NCBI RefSeq assembly: GCF_022170825.1
Contig: NZ_CP081878.1
Location: 522,001 to 586,000 of the forward strand
From: Exiguobacterium acetylicum
GTDB taxonomy: Bacteria > Bacillota > Bacilli > Exiguobacteriales > Exiguobacteriaceae
Length of the DNA: 64,000 nucleotides
Direction: 5' to 3'
Shown: piece by piece, positions 18,018-27,253 of the stretch
How positions within the stretch are numbered: position 1 is the stretch's first letter
Layout of the letters: every line of letters starts with the position of its first letter
The notes under the pieces: generated by a model
What the model saw: the letters and a program-made list of their open reading frames with translations, nothing else
The model's database searches: none
What the model was told of the DNA's origin: nothing
Position numbers and translations under genes: made by a program

Positions 18018-18554
18018 CAAACTTGTCAAATCCTCTTTCATTACTTCGCAACTATCGGCATACTGCTGACCTCGTTTGACGTATTTTCGCACCGTGCGTT
18101 CCATGATGAAGCGATCATGATCACTGATATCGCGGACGATTTTTGCAGGAACGCCCATGACCATCGCGCCTGCTGGGACTTTCATTTTCGGTGGAACAAG
18201 ACTCCCCGCAGCGACGAATGCACCTTCTCCGATCTCGGCTTCATCGAGAATCGTCGCCGACATCCCAATCAATGCGCCTTTTCGAATGATTCCACCATGG
18301 ATCATTGCCATATGACCAATCGTCACCTCATCTTCAATGATGGTCGGATACCCTTCATACTGATGAATCATCGAACCATCTTGAATGTTGACACGTTCTC
18401 CGATGTGAATCGGACCTTCGTCGCCCCGGATGACCGTATTGAACCAGACGGATGAGTCTTTTCCGATCGTTACCTCGCCGATGACTTTTGATCCGTCAGC
18501 TAAATAAACGGATGGATCGATGTTTGGAACAAGTGAACCGACACGGTATTTCAT
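18015..18554 (-). CDS. gamma-carbonic anhydrase family protein (YtoA-like)
   Basis: A 179-residue left-handed beta-helix protein of the gamma-class carbonic anhydrase family. Hexapeptide repeats run from about residue 10 to 150. The metal-site histidines appear in MIHQYEG, TIGHMAMIHGG, and RGDEGPIHIG precedes them. The C-terminal helix ends with a cysteine-bearing segment. The start at MKYRVG was chosen because GAGGGGG lies eight bases upstream. Members are often called acetyltransferase-like, and few have proven anhydrase activity. It diverges from the adenine deaminase gene. Confidence 0.88.
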   Translation of the reverse strand: MKYRVGSLVPNIDPSVYLADGSKVIGEVTIGKDSSVWFNTVIRGDEGPIHIGERVNIQDGSMIHQYEGYPTIIEDEVTIGHMAMIHGGIIRKGALIGMSATILDEAEIGEGAFVAAGSLVPPKMKVPAGAMVMGVPAKIVRDISDHDRFIMERTVRKYVKRGQQYADSCEVMKEDLTSL

Positions 18555-18678
18555 ACATTTTTCCCCCTCAGACATTAAATCGATACTCTTTCATCTTGAC
18601 GTTACAAAAAATAAATTGCAACAGCTTCCAAACTAATTGTAAGATGGTAAAAATACGCTTACAACAGGAGGAGACAGG

Positions 18679-20412
18679 ATGGAACAAACAGTGCGCGAAC
18701 GATTGATAGCGATTGCTGCGAAAAAAGAGAAAGCGGCTATCGTCTATCAGAATATTTCAGTCATTGATGTCATGACACGTGAGACCTATACAGCGGACGT
18801 AGCGATTGATTCAGGCTATATCGCTGCTGTCGGGGAAGGATACGAAGGAATCGAGAATCGTCCGGGAGAGGGTCTCTTTATCGCGCCAAGTTTCGTCGAT
18901 GCCCATGTCCATATTGAATCATCGATGGTACCACCGAGTGAGTATGAGCAAGCAATTTTACCGTTAGGAGTGACGACGATCATCGCCGATCCGCATGAGA
19001 TTGCAAACGTTAAAGGCGCGGAAGGATTATCCTTCATGCTAGATGATGCAGAGGGACTCGCACTTGATGTCCGCATGATGTTACCGAGCTGTGTACCAGC
19101 GACTTCGTTTGAACATGCAGGGGCATCACTTGACGCGGCAGCACTTGCGCCGTTCGTCGATCACCCGGGTGTCCATGGTTTAGGAGAAGTCATGGATTAT
19201 CCAGCTGTTGAACGAGCTGATCGTGACATGCTTCAAAAAATCAAACAGATTGAAGACGCAGGAAAACTCGTCGATGGTCACGCAGCAGGACTCGGACCAC
19301 GCGAAATCAATATTTATGGTGTCGCTGGGATTCGAACGGATCATGAGTCCGTCAGTAAGGAAGATGCGATTGCCCGAGCTCGTCGCGGTCTATATGTTGA
19401 GGTACGTGAAGGTTCGGCAGCCCGAAACTTAAAAGAAGTACTCGATGCCGTGACAGAAAGCAATGCGAGTCGTTTCCTCTTCTGTACGGATGATAAGCAT
19501 CTGGACGATACATTACGTGAGGGAACGATTGACTACAATATCCGCTATGCAATCCGTCATGGGATTAAACGCGAGACAGCATATGCAATGGCATCATTGC
19601 ACGCGACGAATGCGTATCGTTTAGACGATCGTGGAGCCATCGTACCAGGACGCCGGGCGGACTTCGTCTTGTTATCGGATGCAGATAACGTCGTAATTGA
19701 CGAGGTCTATATTCAAGGGAACTGTGTCGCACGAGCAGGGAAGACGATCCGACCAGTGCGACGTGCGCATGTCCCGGAATCCTTACGTGGAACATTGAAT
19801 ACAAAACCGATTACGCCAGAAGTGTTTGCACTCCCGCTTGAATCATCACGTGCCCATGTCATCGGAGTTATTCCGAAAAGTATCGTCACGGAGCACTTGA
19901 TTCTCGACGTCCCGCTTCAAGACGGACATTTTGTACCAGTCCCAGAGCAGGATCTATTGAAGATCGCTGTCATTGAACGTCATCACGGGACAGCCTTCTC
20001 GGCAGTCGGTATCGTGAAAGGATTTAAGATGAAACGCGGCGCGATTGCAGCAACCGTTGCTCATGATTCGCATAATCTCGTCATCGTCGGTGCATCGGAC
20101 GAAGAGATGCAACTCGCTGCAGAACGTCTCGTTCAAGCAGGTGGCGGTGTCATCGCTGTTAACGGTCAAGAGGTTCTTGCTGAGTTACCACTTGAAATCG
20201 CTGGGCTGATGACGAATCGTCCGTTCCAAGAAGTCGGAGATACACTCGAAGCGTTAAACGATGCGCTCGATGTGTTAGAAGCCGATCGTTCGTTCAATCC
20301 GTATTTGACGATGTCTTTCCTTTGCTTGCCCGTCATTCCAGAGTTGAAACTGACCGACAGTGGGTTATTCGACGTGAAACACTTCCAGCATATTTCGGTC
20401 CAGGCGGATTAA
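18679..20412 (+). CDS. ade: adenine deaminase
   Basis: A 577-residue amidohydrolase converting adenine to hypoxanthine in purine salvage. The metal-binding DAHVHIESSM, DPHEIANV, DGHAAGL and FCTDDKHLDD motifs follow in order. The C-terminal domain includes GMQEL-type KMKRGAIAATVAHDSHN. The length fits Bacillus AdeC. AGGAGG precedes the ATG. No purine riboswitch is visible in the short leader; TTGCAA about 17 bases before a TAAGAT-like element could be its promoter. Confidence 0.95.
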   Translation: MEQTVRERLIAIAAKKEKAAIVYQNISVIDVMTRETYTADVAIDSGYIAAVGEGYEGIENRPGEGLFIAPSFVDAHVHIESSMVPPSEYEQAILPLGVTTIIADPHEIANVKGAEGLSFMLDDAEGLALDVRMMLPSCVPATSFEHAGASLDAAALAPFVDHPGVHGLGEVMDYPAVERADRDMLQKIKQIEDAGKLVDGHAAGLGPREINIYGVAGIRTDHESVSKEDAIARARRGLYVEVREGSAARNLKEVLDAVTESNASRFLFCTDDKHLDDTLREGTIDYNIRYAIRHGIKRETAYAMASLHATNAYRLDDRGAIVPGRRADFVLLSDADNVVIDEVYIQGNCVARAGKTIRPVRRAHVPESLRGTLNTKPITPEVFALPLESSRAHVIGVIPKSIVTEHLILDVPLQDGHFVPVPEQDLLKIAVIERHHGTAFSAVGIVKGFKMKRGAIAATVAHDSHNLVIVGASDEEMQLAAERLVQAGGGVIAVNGQEVLAELPLEIAGLMTNRPFQEVGDTLEALNDALDVLEADRSFNPYLTMSFLCLPVIPELKLTDSGLFDVKHFQHISVQAD

Positions 20413-20423
20413 TGTCCGTCGCG

Positions 20424-20459
20424 AGTCTGAGTCTCGTTCCGGGACTCAGACCGTTTTTT
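20424..20459 (+). terminator. intrinsic terminator after adenine deaminase
   Basis: GTCTGAGTC and GACTCAGAC-type arms surround a short loop and are followed by TTTTTT. Confidence 0.9.
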
Positions 20460-20542
20460 ATCAGGAAGCGTTGAGATAAAATCAAGGAAAGCTACTTTAC
20501 AAAACGACTAGAAATCCTTAATGAAACTTAATAGTTTGGATA

Positions 20543-20571
20543 TTGAATCATTTTGAAAAGCTTGTTATAGT
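20543..20571 (+). promoter_or_regulatory. sigma-A promoter of the 85-residue protein
   Basis: TTGAAT, 17 bases, TATAGT is a good housekeeping promoter. The predicted start lies near 20578, leaving a leader of about 100 bases that contains a small GTGAG/CTCAC hairpin before the Shine-Dalgarno site. Confidence 0.65.
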
Positions 20572-20675
20572 ATGTTCTATATCATTTGTGAGAAACCTCA
20601 CTTATGATGAAACTTTTATCTAGAAATATCGTAGAAGATAGTAGAACAACAAGATTAGAAAGGAGATCATGATTA

Positions 20676-20933
20676 ATGGATAAATCTTATTTTGAAGGAC
20701 ATGAAGCTTTGATTGCGGACGTCTATCGTTCATTCACTCGTCAGTTCCATGCACTACCGACACATCGACGGACAAAGCGTCAGTTACGAAATCTTGCATT
20801 TTCCGTCATTCGTCAAGCTAGACCGACGTATGAAGAACGTACCGTACTCTATGCATACTTCGCGGAATTCTTCCGAGCTGTGGAAGAAGGACAAGATGAA
20901 GAGATTGCTTTTTACAAACAAATTGCACAGTAA
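20676..20933 (+). CDS. hypothetical 85-residue soluble protein
   Basis: A small, apparently all-helical protein rich in aromatic and basic residues. It contains RTKRQLRNLAFSVIRQ in the middle and YAYFAEFFRAVEEG toward the end. No signal peptide, cysteine pair or known motif is visible, and I do not recognise a family. It has its own promoter, a strong AAAGGAG site and its own terminator, so it is very probably expressed as a single gene. Confidence 0.75.
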   Translation: MDKSYFEGHEALIADVYRSFTRQFHALPTHRRTKRQLRNLAFSVIRQARPTYEERTVLYAYFAEFFRAVEEGQDEEIAFYKQIAQ

Positions 20934-20975
20934 AGACCCCCGATGGCTCCGTCAGAAGGGGTCTTTGTTGTTTTT
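20932..20975 (+). terminator. intrinsic terminator after the 85-residue gene
   Basis: The arms AAAGACCCC and GGGGTCTTT, with a 17-base loop, are followed by a T-rich tract. Confidence 0.85.
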
Positions 20976-20992
20976 GGAGAATGCGCTAAAAA

Positions 20993-21028
20993 CAAAAAAA
21001 CAAGTAGGGGACAATGCCCACTACTTGT
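20993..21028 (-). terminator. intrinsic terminator of the oligopeptide-binding gene
   Basis: On the leftward strand, ACAAGTAG and CTACTTGT arms with an inner GGG/CCC are followed by a seven-base T run. Confidence 0.85.
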
Positions 21029-21046
21029 TCATGATCGTTTAAAGAT

Positions 21047-22681
21047 TTACTTTACTTCCATCCATTTAAAGCTCATATCGGCACCGAATGGGTGACGGTA
21101 TAGTTTATCAATGTTTGTCCGTTGTAAGTAAGCTTCACCTTTTTGGTAGATTGGTGCAATAGCATAGTCTTCTGCCAACAGCATTTTTTCAGCTTCTTGC
21201 ATGTCAGACCAACGTTTTGCTTCATCTGCTTGTTGTTTTGCCCCTTTGATGAGGTCATCGAATTTTTTGTTCGAATATTCCATCCGGTTGAAGCTTCCAT
21301 CCGTTAACCACATATCGAGGAATGTCATTGGATCTTGGTAGTCAGGTCCCCATCCAGCTGCAGAGATATCGTATTCTCCCTTCGATTCGAGCTCGAGGAA
21401 GTTCTTGAATGGTTGTTGCTTGATTTTGATCGTCAAACCAGGAAGGTGTTTCTCAAGATCTCCTTTTAAGTACTCAGAGACTTTCTTGAAGGCATCTTCA
21501 TCACGTGAGAGCATACTGAGTTCAACTGTCTTAACACCGAGTTCCTTCAAGCCAGCGTCCCAAGCTTTTTTCGCTGCGTCAGCATCGTAGCTTTGTAAAT
21601 CAGGATACTTCGCACGGAAGTCTTCTCCATCTGGTGTAAACGTGAAGTCCTTCGCAACGATGAAGTTTGCTGGTTTTGATCCATCGTTTAGGATGACATC
21701 TGTGATCCCTTGCTTCTCAAAGCCAAGCGCGAGTGCTTTTCGGATATTTTTGTTTTTCAATGCTTTATTCTTTTGGTTAAAGCGAAGGAAGTTGATCCGA
21801 GCATCTGGACGCGTTTTGTAATCATCTGATTTTTCATACTGCGAAACGAACTCAGATGTAATCGGTGCGAAGTCGACTTCTTTCGCTTCAAAGAGGTTAA
21901 CACCAGTCGAGATCTCTTTGACGACCTTGACATCGATTTTATCCATCTTGACATTCGCTTTATCCCAGTAGTCTGGATTTTTCTTATATGTCCAACCAGC
22001 GTTCGCTTGCCACTTATCGAGAACGAAAGGTCCGTTGAAGACCATTGTATCAACGCTTGTCGCGAACTTATCACCTTGATCTTCAACAAAGGACTGTTTC
22101 AGTGGTAAGTATGTTGGGAAACTCGTCAGACCAAGGAAGTAAGGGGCTGGAGCTTCGAGTTGTACTTCAAGTGTCTGATCGTCGACCTTTTTAACACCGA
22201 GCTCATCGAGTTCAGCATCTCCAGACATGATTTTGTTGGCATTTTTTAAATCTTGTAAAATGTATGCGTATTCTGCTGCAGTCTTTGGATCAAGTGCACG
22301 TTTCCAAGCATAGATGAAATCATCTGCTGTGACGGCTGATCCATCTGACCACTTCGCATCTTTACGCAGTTTGAACGTATATGTTTTTTTATCATCTGAC
22401 ACTTCAACACTTTCCGCGATTCCAGGTGTTGGTTTGTTATCGCCATCAAGACGATACAGTCCTTCAAAGACGTTGTTCGTGACGATGATGGAAGTCGAGT
22501 CAGTCGTTTTCGTCGGATCTAACTGAGGTACATCCGTCGTCGAAACGAGCGTGACTTCCTTTTTCTTGTTTTTCGAATCCGATCCGCTTGTGTTATCGTC
22601 ATTTCCTTGCCCGCATGCAGCGACAGCAAGTAGCGCGATGCTGGATAGTCCAGCAAAAGCGATTTTCGATGGTTTATTCAT
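21047..22681 (-). CDS. oligopeptide ABC transporter substrate-binding lipoprotein (OppA family)
   Basis: A 544-residue family 5 extracellular solute-binding protein. The lipobox LLAVAAC places the lipid-attached cysteine at residue 23, followed by a Ser/Asp/Lys linker. The body carries the family segment near residue 95 (SVEVSDDKKTYTFKLRKDAKWSDG). It would deliver peptides to an Opp permease, but no permease or ATPase genes lie beside it; it stands alone between terminators, so it probably serves a system encoded elsewhere. Confidence 0.93.
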   Translation of the reverse strand: MNKPSKIAFAGLSSIALLAVAACGQGNDDNTSGSDSKNKKKEVTLVSTTDVPQLDPTKTTDSTSIIVTNNVFEGLYRLDGDNKPTPGIAESVEVSDDKKTYTFKLRKDAKWSDGSAVTADDFIYAWKRALDPKTAAEYAYILQDLKNANKIMSGDAELDELGVKKVDDQTLEVQLEAPAPYFLGLTSFPTYLPLKQSFVEDQGDKFATSVDTMVFNGPFVLDKWQANAGWTYKKNPDYWDKANVKMDKIDVKVVKEISTGVNLFEAKEVDFAPITSEFVSQYEKSDDYKTRPDARINFLRFNQKNKALKNKNIRKALALGFEKQGITDVILNDGSKPANFIVAKDFTFTPDGEDFRAKYPDLQSYDADAAKKAWDAGLKELGVKTVELSMLSRDEDAFKKVSEYLKGDLEKHLPGLTIKIKQQPFKNFLELESKGEYDISAAGWGPDYQDPMTFLDMWLTDGSFNRMEYSNKKFDDLIKGAKQQADEAKRWSDMQEAEKMLLAEDYAIAPIYQKGEAYLQRTNIDKLYRHPFGADMSFKWMEVK

Positions 22682-22790
22682 GGAACGATGACCCCCCGAG
22701 AGTTAGAGTTAAATATTTCAGAAAAATGTGAACATATTGTTAATTTAAGTGAAAGTGATTAAAAATGCAACATAAATTTTCAGATAATTC

Positions 22791-23474
22791 TTACTGATCA
22801 AGGTCTATATTCTCAATTCCAAGCGATTTCAAATAGTCATAAAGTAGGAATAAGGTCAACGTATGCGGGGAATACATTCGTAAAGTCAAGCGAACAGGAT
22901 CTCCGCGTAATCGCATGTTCGTGATACGAACGCCTTTACGCTCAAGAGCAAGAACGATGTCTGTCGGATCAAGTCCAGAAGGAAGTAAGAGATGCGCAAC
23001 GAGGACATTTGCTTCGAACCGACTATTGTTGATACGACTCATTATCCGAGTTAAGCCTTCCAATAAGAAAAAGAGAAAGAGGACTAGAAAAATCGATTCC
23101 CAGATGAAACCTGCACCGACAGCGATCCCAATCCCGCTCGCACTCCAGATAATGGCGGCAGTCGTCAGCCCACTGACGATATCATGCGGTCGACGTAAGA
23201 TGACACCAGCGCCGATAAAACCGATTCCAGTAATGATTTGGGCGACGAGACGCATCGGATCCATCTGAACATTCGTCGCCATGTCATGGTAGAGTAAGAC
23301 CGATTTGATGGAAACGATGGTTAACAAACAACTGATCAGGGTAATTACGAGGCTAGTGCGTATACCGACCGGTTTATTTTTAATTTCACGCTCGAATCCG
23401 ATGAAAATTCCAAGTATAGCGGCTAATAGGAGTTTTAAGAAGTCTTCGAGCTGAAATACATGAATCCAGTTCAT
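22791..23474 (-). CDS. MgtC/SapB family membrane protein
   Basis: A 227-residue protein with four to five N-terminal membrane segments and a soluble C-terminal domain. The family motifs are clear: GIFIGFEREIKNKPVGIRT, GIGFIGAGVIL and GLTTAAIIW. MgtC proteins are linked to Mg2+ limitation and to control of P-type ATPases or ATP synthase; the role here is not evident. The ATG used follows AAAGGA by ten bases; an in-frame TTG nine bases upstream is too close to that site. Confidence 0.92.
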   Translation of the reverse strand: MNWIHVFQLEDFLKLLLAAILGIFIGFEREIKNKPVGIRTSLVITLISCLLTIVSIKSVLLYHDMATNVQMDPMRLVAQIITGIGFIGAGVILRRPHDIVSGLTTAAIIWSASGIGIAVGAGFIWESIFLVLFLFFLLEGLTRIMSRINNSRFEANVLVAHLLLPSGLDPTDIVLALERKGVRITNMRLRGDPVRLTLRMYSPHTLTLFLLYDYLKSLGIENIDLDQ

Positions 23475-23510
23475 TCGTCTCAAATCCTTTCTTTACTTTA
23501 AAAGGTGATT

Positions 23511-23519
23511 TGTTATAAT
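23511..23519 (+). promoter_or_regulatory. extended -10 promoter of the antiporter gene
   Basis: TG-T-TATAAT is a perfect -10 with the extended TG motif. Only a weak -35 (TTTACT-like) lies 16 bases upstream. It is in the gap shared with the divergent mgtC-like gene. Confidence 0.55.
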
Positions 23520-23588
23520 GACTTTTGTGTCTTTCGAATGAATATACGTAAGATGTAATAGATATACGAAAAAAGGAAGTGTCTCATC

Positions 23589-24983
23589 ATGAATCAGCAA
23601 AAAATCGGTTTCTTTGCGCTTGCTGCAATGGTCATCGGTTCAATGGTCGGTGGAGGTGCCTTTAACCTTCCTGGTGCAATGGCCCAAAGTGCAAGTGCAG
23701 GACCTATCCTCATTGGATGGAGTATCACAGGGATTGGGATGATCATGCTCGCGCTCGTCTTCCAGCATCTCGCAAATAGTAAACCGGAGCTTGAAGGCGG
23801 GATTTACGCTTACGCACGTGAAGGATTCGGACGTTTTGTCGGGTTTAACAGTGCGTGGGGTTACTGGGTATCAGCCTGGATTGGAACAGTTGCGAATATC
23901 ACGCTCGTCTTCAATGCGATTAGTTATTTCTTCCCGATTTTTGCAGCAGAAAATCGGATATTCCTGCTCCTTATGAGTATGGTCGTCATTTGGGGATTAT
24001 TCTGGCTTGTCTCGAGTGGGATTAAGGAAGCGACACTCGTCAATCTGATTACGACAATCGCGAAGCTCGTTCCAATCTTGATTTTCATTCTTCTCGTTGG
24101 AATTGCCTTTAATGTAAAGACGTTTAATTTAGATATTTGGGGAGAGGGAACAGAACTCGGTTCGATTTTCGACCAAGTCAAAGGAACGATGCTCGTTACA
24201 CTTTGGGCTTTCGTCGGCATCGAAGGAGCAGTCGTTTTATCGAGTCGTGCTAAAAATCGGAGTGATGTCGGTAAGGCAACGGTAACGGGGCTCGTTGGGG
24301 TTTTAGTTATCTATATCCTCATTTCAGTCTTATCCCTTGGCGTCCTCAGCCAAGAAAAACTGGCTGGACTGAAGGAACCAACGATGGCGTATGTATTAGA
24401 GGCGGCGATTGGACCAGTTGGAGCGACAATCATCATGATTGGTTTGATTATCTCACTATCCGGTGCCCTTCTTGGATGGACAATTTTAGCATCAGAGATT
24501 TCATACCTTGTTGCCAAAGACGGTGCGTTCCCGAAAGCATTCGCTAAGACGAACCGTAAAGGAGCACCAGTCGGAGCATTACTGATTACACAAATCGCGA
24601 CACAAGTTGTTGCAGGTATCGCACTCTTCTCAGCACAAACGTATCTTGTCCTATCGAGTATCGCTGGGATTTGTGCATTGTTACCGTACTTGTTATCAGC
24701 GTTGTACAGCATTCGAACATCGCGAGAAGAACACAATCGAAAAATGTTGCTCTTCTCTATCATTGCATCGGCGTATTCCATCTGGCTCGTCTATGCATCG
24801 GGAATCTGGTATATCGTCATTGCGGCATTAGTCTATGCGCCAGGAATTCTCGCTTATGCACTAGCAGAACGAGAACAGCAACGGACGGGCATGTCACGGT
24901 ATGAATGGATTGCGAGCATGATTCTTGTCGTATTAGCTGGAGTAGCTGTTTACGGAATGGTCGTAGGAGAGATTCAATTATAA
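23589..24983 (+). CDS. basic amino acid antiporter, ArcD/LysI type (APA family)
   Basis: A 464-residue carrier with about 12 membrane helices. The first helix bears the APA motif VIGSMVGGGAFNLP, and the region after helix 2 has ELEGGIYAYAREGFG. ArcD-type members exchange arginine for ornithine; others exchange lysine and cadaverine. No arginine deiminase genes adjoin it, but rocD lies 2.3 kb downstream, which is compatible with an ornithine link. The substrate is inferred. Confidence 0.88.
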   Translation: MNQQKIGFFALAAMVIGSMVGGGAFNLPGAMAQSASAGPILIGWSITGIGMIMLALVFQHLANSKPELEGGIYAYAREGFGRFVGFNSAWGYWVSAWIGTVANITLVFNAISYFFPIFAAENRIFLLLMSMVVIWGLFWLVSSGIKEATLVNLITTIAKLVPILIFILLVGIAFNVKTFNLDIWGEGTELGSIFDQVKGTMLVTLWAFVGIEGAVVLSSRAKNRSDVGKATVTGLVGVLVIYILISVLSLGVLSQEKLAGLKEPTMAYVLEAAIGPVGATIIMIGLIISLSGALLGWTILASEISYLVAKDGAFPKAFAKTNRKGAPVGALLITQIATQVVAGIALFSAQTYLVLSSIAGICALLPYLLSALYSIRTSREEHNRKMLLFSIIASAYSIWLVYASGIWYIVIAALVYAPGILAYALAEREQQRTGMSRYEWIASMILVVLAGVAVYGMVVGEIQL

Positions 24984-24993
24984 AAATGCTACG

Positions 24994-25036
24994 AAAAGGA
25001 AGTCACGGTAGTTTTAATCTACCGTGACTTCCTTTT
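24994..25036. terminator. bidirectional terminator between antiporter and GGDEF-EAL genes
   Basis: A 15-base-pair stem (GGAAGTCACGGTAG with its complement) is flanked by AAAA and TTTTT, serving both converging genes. Confidence 0.93.
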
Positions 25037-25039
25037 TGA

Positions 25040-27067
25040 TTAAGGTTTTAAAAATCGCGTTTCTACATCTTGTACGGAGAGTGGTTCAGAGAAAATAAAT
25101 CCTTGCATGTGCTGACAAGATGTCGTTTTTAGATAAGCTAACGCGTGTTCAGTCTCGACTCCTTCAGCAACTAGATTCAATTCTAGATTGTGACCGAGTT
25201 GAATGATGGAATCCAGCAAGGCATGATCATTTGTTGCCAATCCATCAATAAAGACTTTATCGATTTTTAATTCATCAATTGGAAAAGCACTAAGATACTG
25301 TAAAGAAGAATAACCGGTTCCGAAATCATCAATCGATAAGCGGAAACCGAGCGACTTAATGAGGTGCATGCGTTCGACCGTTCGTTGCGTCTGAAGAATC
25401 GCAATATTTTCTGTCATCTCCAACGTAATTGAAGAGGGTGAAACGAGTCGTTCTGTCACGATATGCTGCAACGTACGAATAAAGGAGTCGCTTTGGAACT
25501 GATGCGGTGAGATGTTGATTGCCATCGTTAGTTCAGGATCAATCGTCTGTTGCCATCTTGCGAGCTGCTCACATGCTTCAATAATGACCCAGTTGTTGAT
25601 TGGCGTAATCAATGAAGCTTCTTCAGCGAGTGGGATGAACTCATCGGGTGGAATACTCCCAAGCGCCGTATGATTCCAGCGCAATAAAGCTTCGAATCCT
25701 TTAACGGCTTGTGTTTGAAGTTCAATGATTGGTTGATAAGCAAGGTAAAGCGATTGATCTTCAAGTGCCGTGAAGAGGGAACGCTCGAGTTGAATTTTCC
25801 GTGTGAATTGCGTGTCCATCTCGTGTGTTAAGTACTGAATCGTTCCAGTGCCAATTGATTTTCCTGCATATAAAGCTGTTTCCGAACGGCGGTATAAGTC
25901 CTCGAGTGTTTTCGCTTCGGATGGATAGACGGTGATACCGAATGTACAAGAAACGATGAGTGAGTGACCGTTGATGTAATAAGGACGCTGCAGCGCTTGT
26001 TGCAATTTTCGAGCATATTGGAAGAGCAGGTTACTCGATGGTGCAGGTAACAAGACACCGAATAGATCACTTGTCGGATGGAAGGCGAGTACACCTGTCG
26101 TATGTTGTAAAAGGCGTGTCGCCATTGCTTGCAGAAGTTGATCGCCGACATGTGTTCCGAACGAGTCGTTGATGACTTTAAAGCGGTCGATATCGAACAA
26201 GATGAGTGCGATCGGATCATGCGACGCAGCAGAGCGGAATAATGCTTCACCTTCGCGTAAAAATCCACGTTTATTCAATAAATGCGTCATCTCATGATGG
26301 TGCACTAAAAAATCAAGTTCTTCTTCAAGTGCTGTTGTTTCCGTAATGTCGTTCCCAATGAACAAATGTTGGAAGCGAACACCGTTCGCATCATAGATTG
26401 GAATGAGCGTCGCTTGTAGATGTTTTCGTTCGCCAGTTTGCGAAGTGAGGCTAAGGCGACCAGACCAGGCTTTTCGTTCACGAAGTTGTGCACGAATCTC
26501 CGAAACGACGGAACTGGATTTATCTAAAATGAGTGACCAAGGCTGCTTGATAAGCATCTCAGAGCAATATCCTGTCACGTCGATGAGTTGATCATTCACG
26601 TACGTGATCGTTCCTCTGGCATCGAAGACAGCGACAGAAGCAATCTGATCAAATGCATGACGCAAATCCATTAATCCTTGAAAGAGTGGTTTCATATTTG
26701 TTTGCTGCTCAGCCGAAGGGATACAGCAGGCGAAAGCAGCGATGACGGTTCCTGTATCATCAAGTAAAGGAGATAAAAGAAGTGTTGATGTTACAGAAGT
26801 GCCCGTCTTATGCAACAAGGAGGCATTCGGTAATTGGACGGATTGACGGCGCTCCAAGAAGGCATGCCAAATCTGTTGGCTGAATGCTATGTCTTCCCGT
26901 TCAAGAAGTGGGACGATCTGACCCACGATTTCCTGTTGTGTCCAGCCCCATTGCTGTTCGGCTAGCTCATTCCAAGATCGGATGGTCAAGTCAGTATTCA
27001 GTATGAAAGCGGGTAAAGGGAATTCTTGAATGACGACTTCATAGGAATCAATGGTCGAACGGTCCAT
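25040..27067 (-). CDS. PAS-PAS-GGDEF-EAL protein, probable c-di-GMP phosphodiesterase
   Basis: A 675-residue cytoplasmic signalling protein with no membrane segment. Two PAS domains cover about residues 10-245. The GGDEF domain (about 250-410) has a degenerate active loop: PTSDLF near residue 334 replaces GGDEF, so it should not make c-di-GMP. The EAL domain (about 425-670) keeps the catalytic set: EALLRW near residue 460, NISPHQF, EMTEN, DDFGTGYSSL, LKIDKVF, VAEGVET and a late Gln in QGFIFSEPL. I predict phosphodiesterase activity gated by the PAS sensors. The start follows AAAGGAG by 12 bases. Confidence 0.92.
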   Translation of the reverse strand: MDRSTIDSYEVVIQEFPLPAFILNTDLTIRSWNELAEQQWGWTQQEIVGQIVPLLEREDIAFSQQIWHAFLERRQSVQLPNASLLHKTGTSVTSTLLLSPLLDDTGTVIAAFACCIPSAEQQTNMKPLFQGLMDLRHAFDQIASVAVFDARGTITYVNDQLIDVTGYCSEMLIKQPWSLILDKSSSVVSEIRAQLRERKAWSGRLSLTSQTGERKHLQATLIPIYDANGVRFQHLFIGNDITETTALEEELDFLVHHHEMTHLLNKRGFLREGEALFRSAASHDPIALILFDIDRFKVINDSFGTHVGDQLLQAMATRLLQHTTGVLAFHPTSDLFGVLLPAPSSNLLFQYARKLQQALQRPYYINGHSLIVSCTFGITVYPSEAKTLEDLYRRSETALYAGKSIGTGTIQYLTHEMDTQFTRKIQLERSLFTALEDQSLYLAYQPIIELQTQAVKGFEALLRWNHTALGSIPPDEFIPLAEEASLITPINNWVIIEACEQLARWQQTIDPELTMAINISPHQFQSDSFIRTLQHIVTERLVSPSSITLEMTENIAILQTQRTVERMHLIKSLGFRLSIDDFGTGYSSLQYLSAFPIDELKIDKVFIDGLATNDHALLDSIIQLGHNLELNLVAEGVETEHALAYLKTTSCQHMQGFIFSEPLSVQDVETRFLKP

Positions 27068-27183
27068 TACGTGCGCACGCTCCTTTATAATGAAAAGAGA
27101 TGACGGTTCACTTGTCTTGTCTTTTCCCAATATATTCAATTCTTACGCACTAGAATCCTTTCGATTAGACATTTTTTAGATGA

Positions 27184-27229
27184 AGATTCTGTGAAAGAAT
27201 CTGCTATAATAAAATTGAAAGCGTTTTCT
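27184..27229 (+). promoter_or_regulatory. rocD promoter with palindrome and cre site
   Basis: An extended -10, TGC-TATAAT (27202-27210), lacks a strong -35. AGATTCT-GTGAA-AGAATCT (27184-27202) is a perfect inverted repeat just upstream, where a regulator could bind. TGAAAGCGTTTTCT (27216-27229) matches the cre consensus at 13 of 14 positions and overlaps the expected start site, which fits CcpA repression. Confidence 0.65.
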
Positions 27230-27253
27230 AAAGAGTTATGAGGGGGAATCTCG

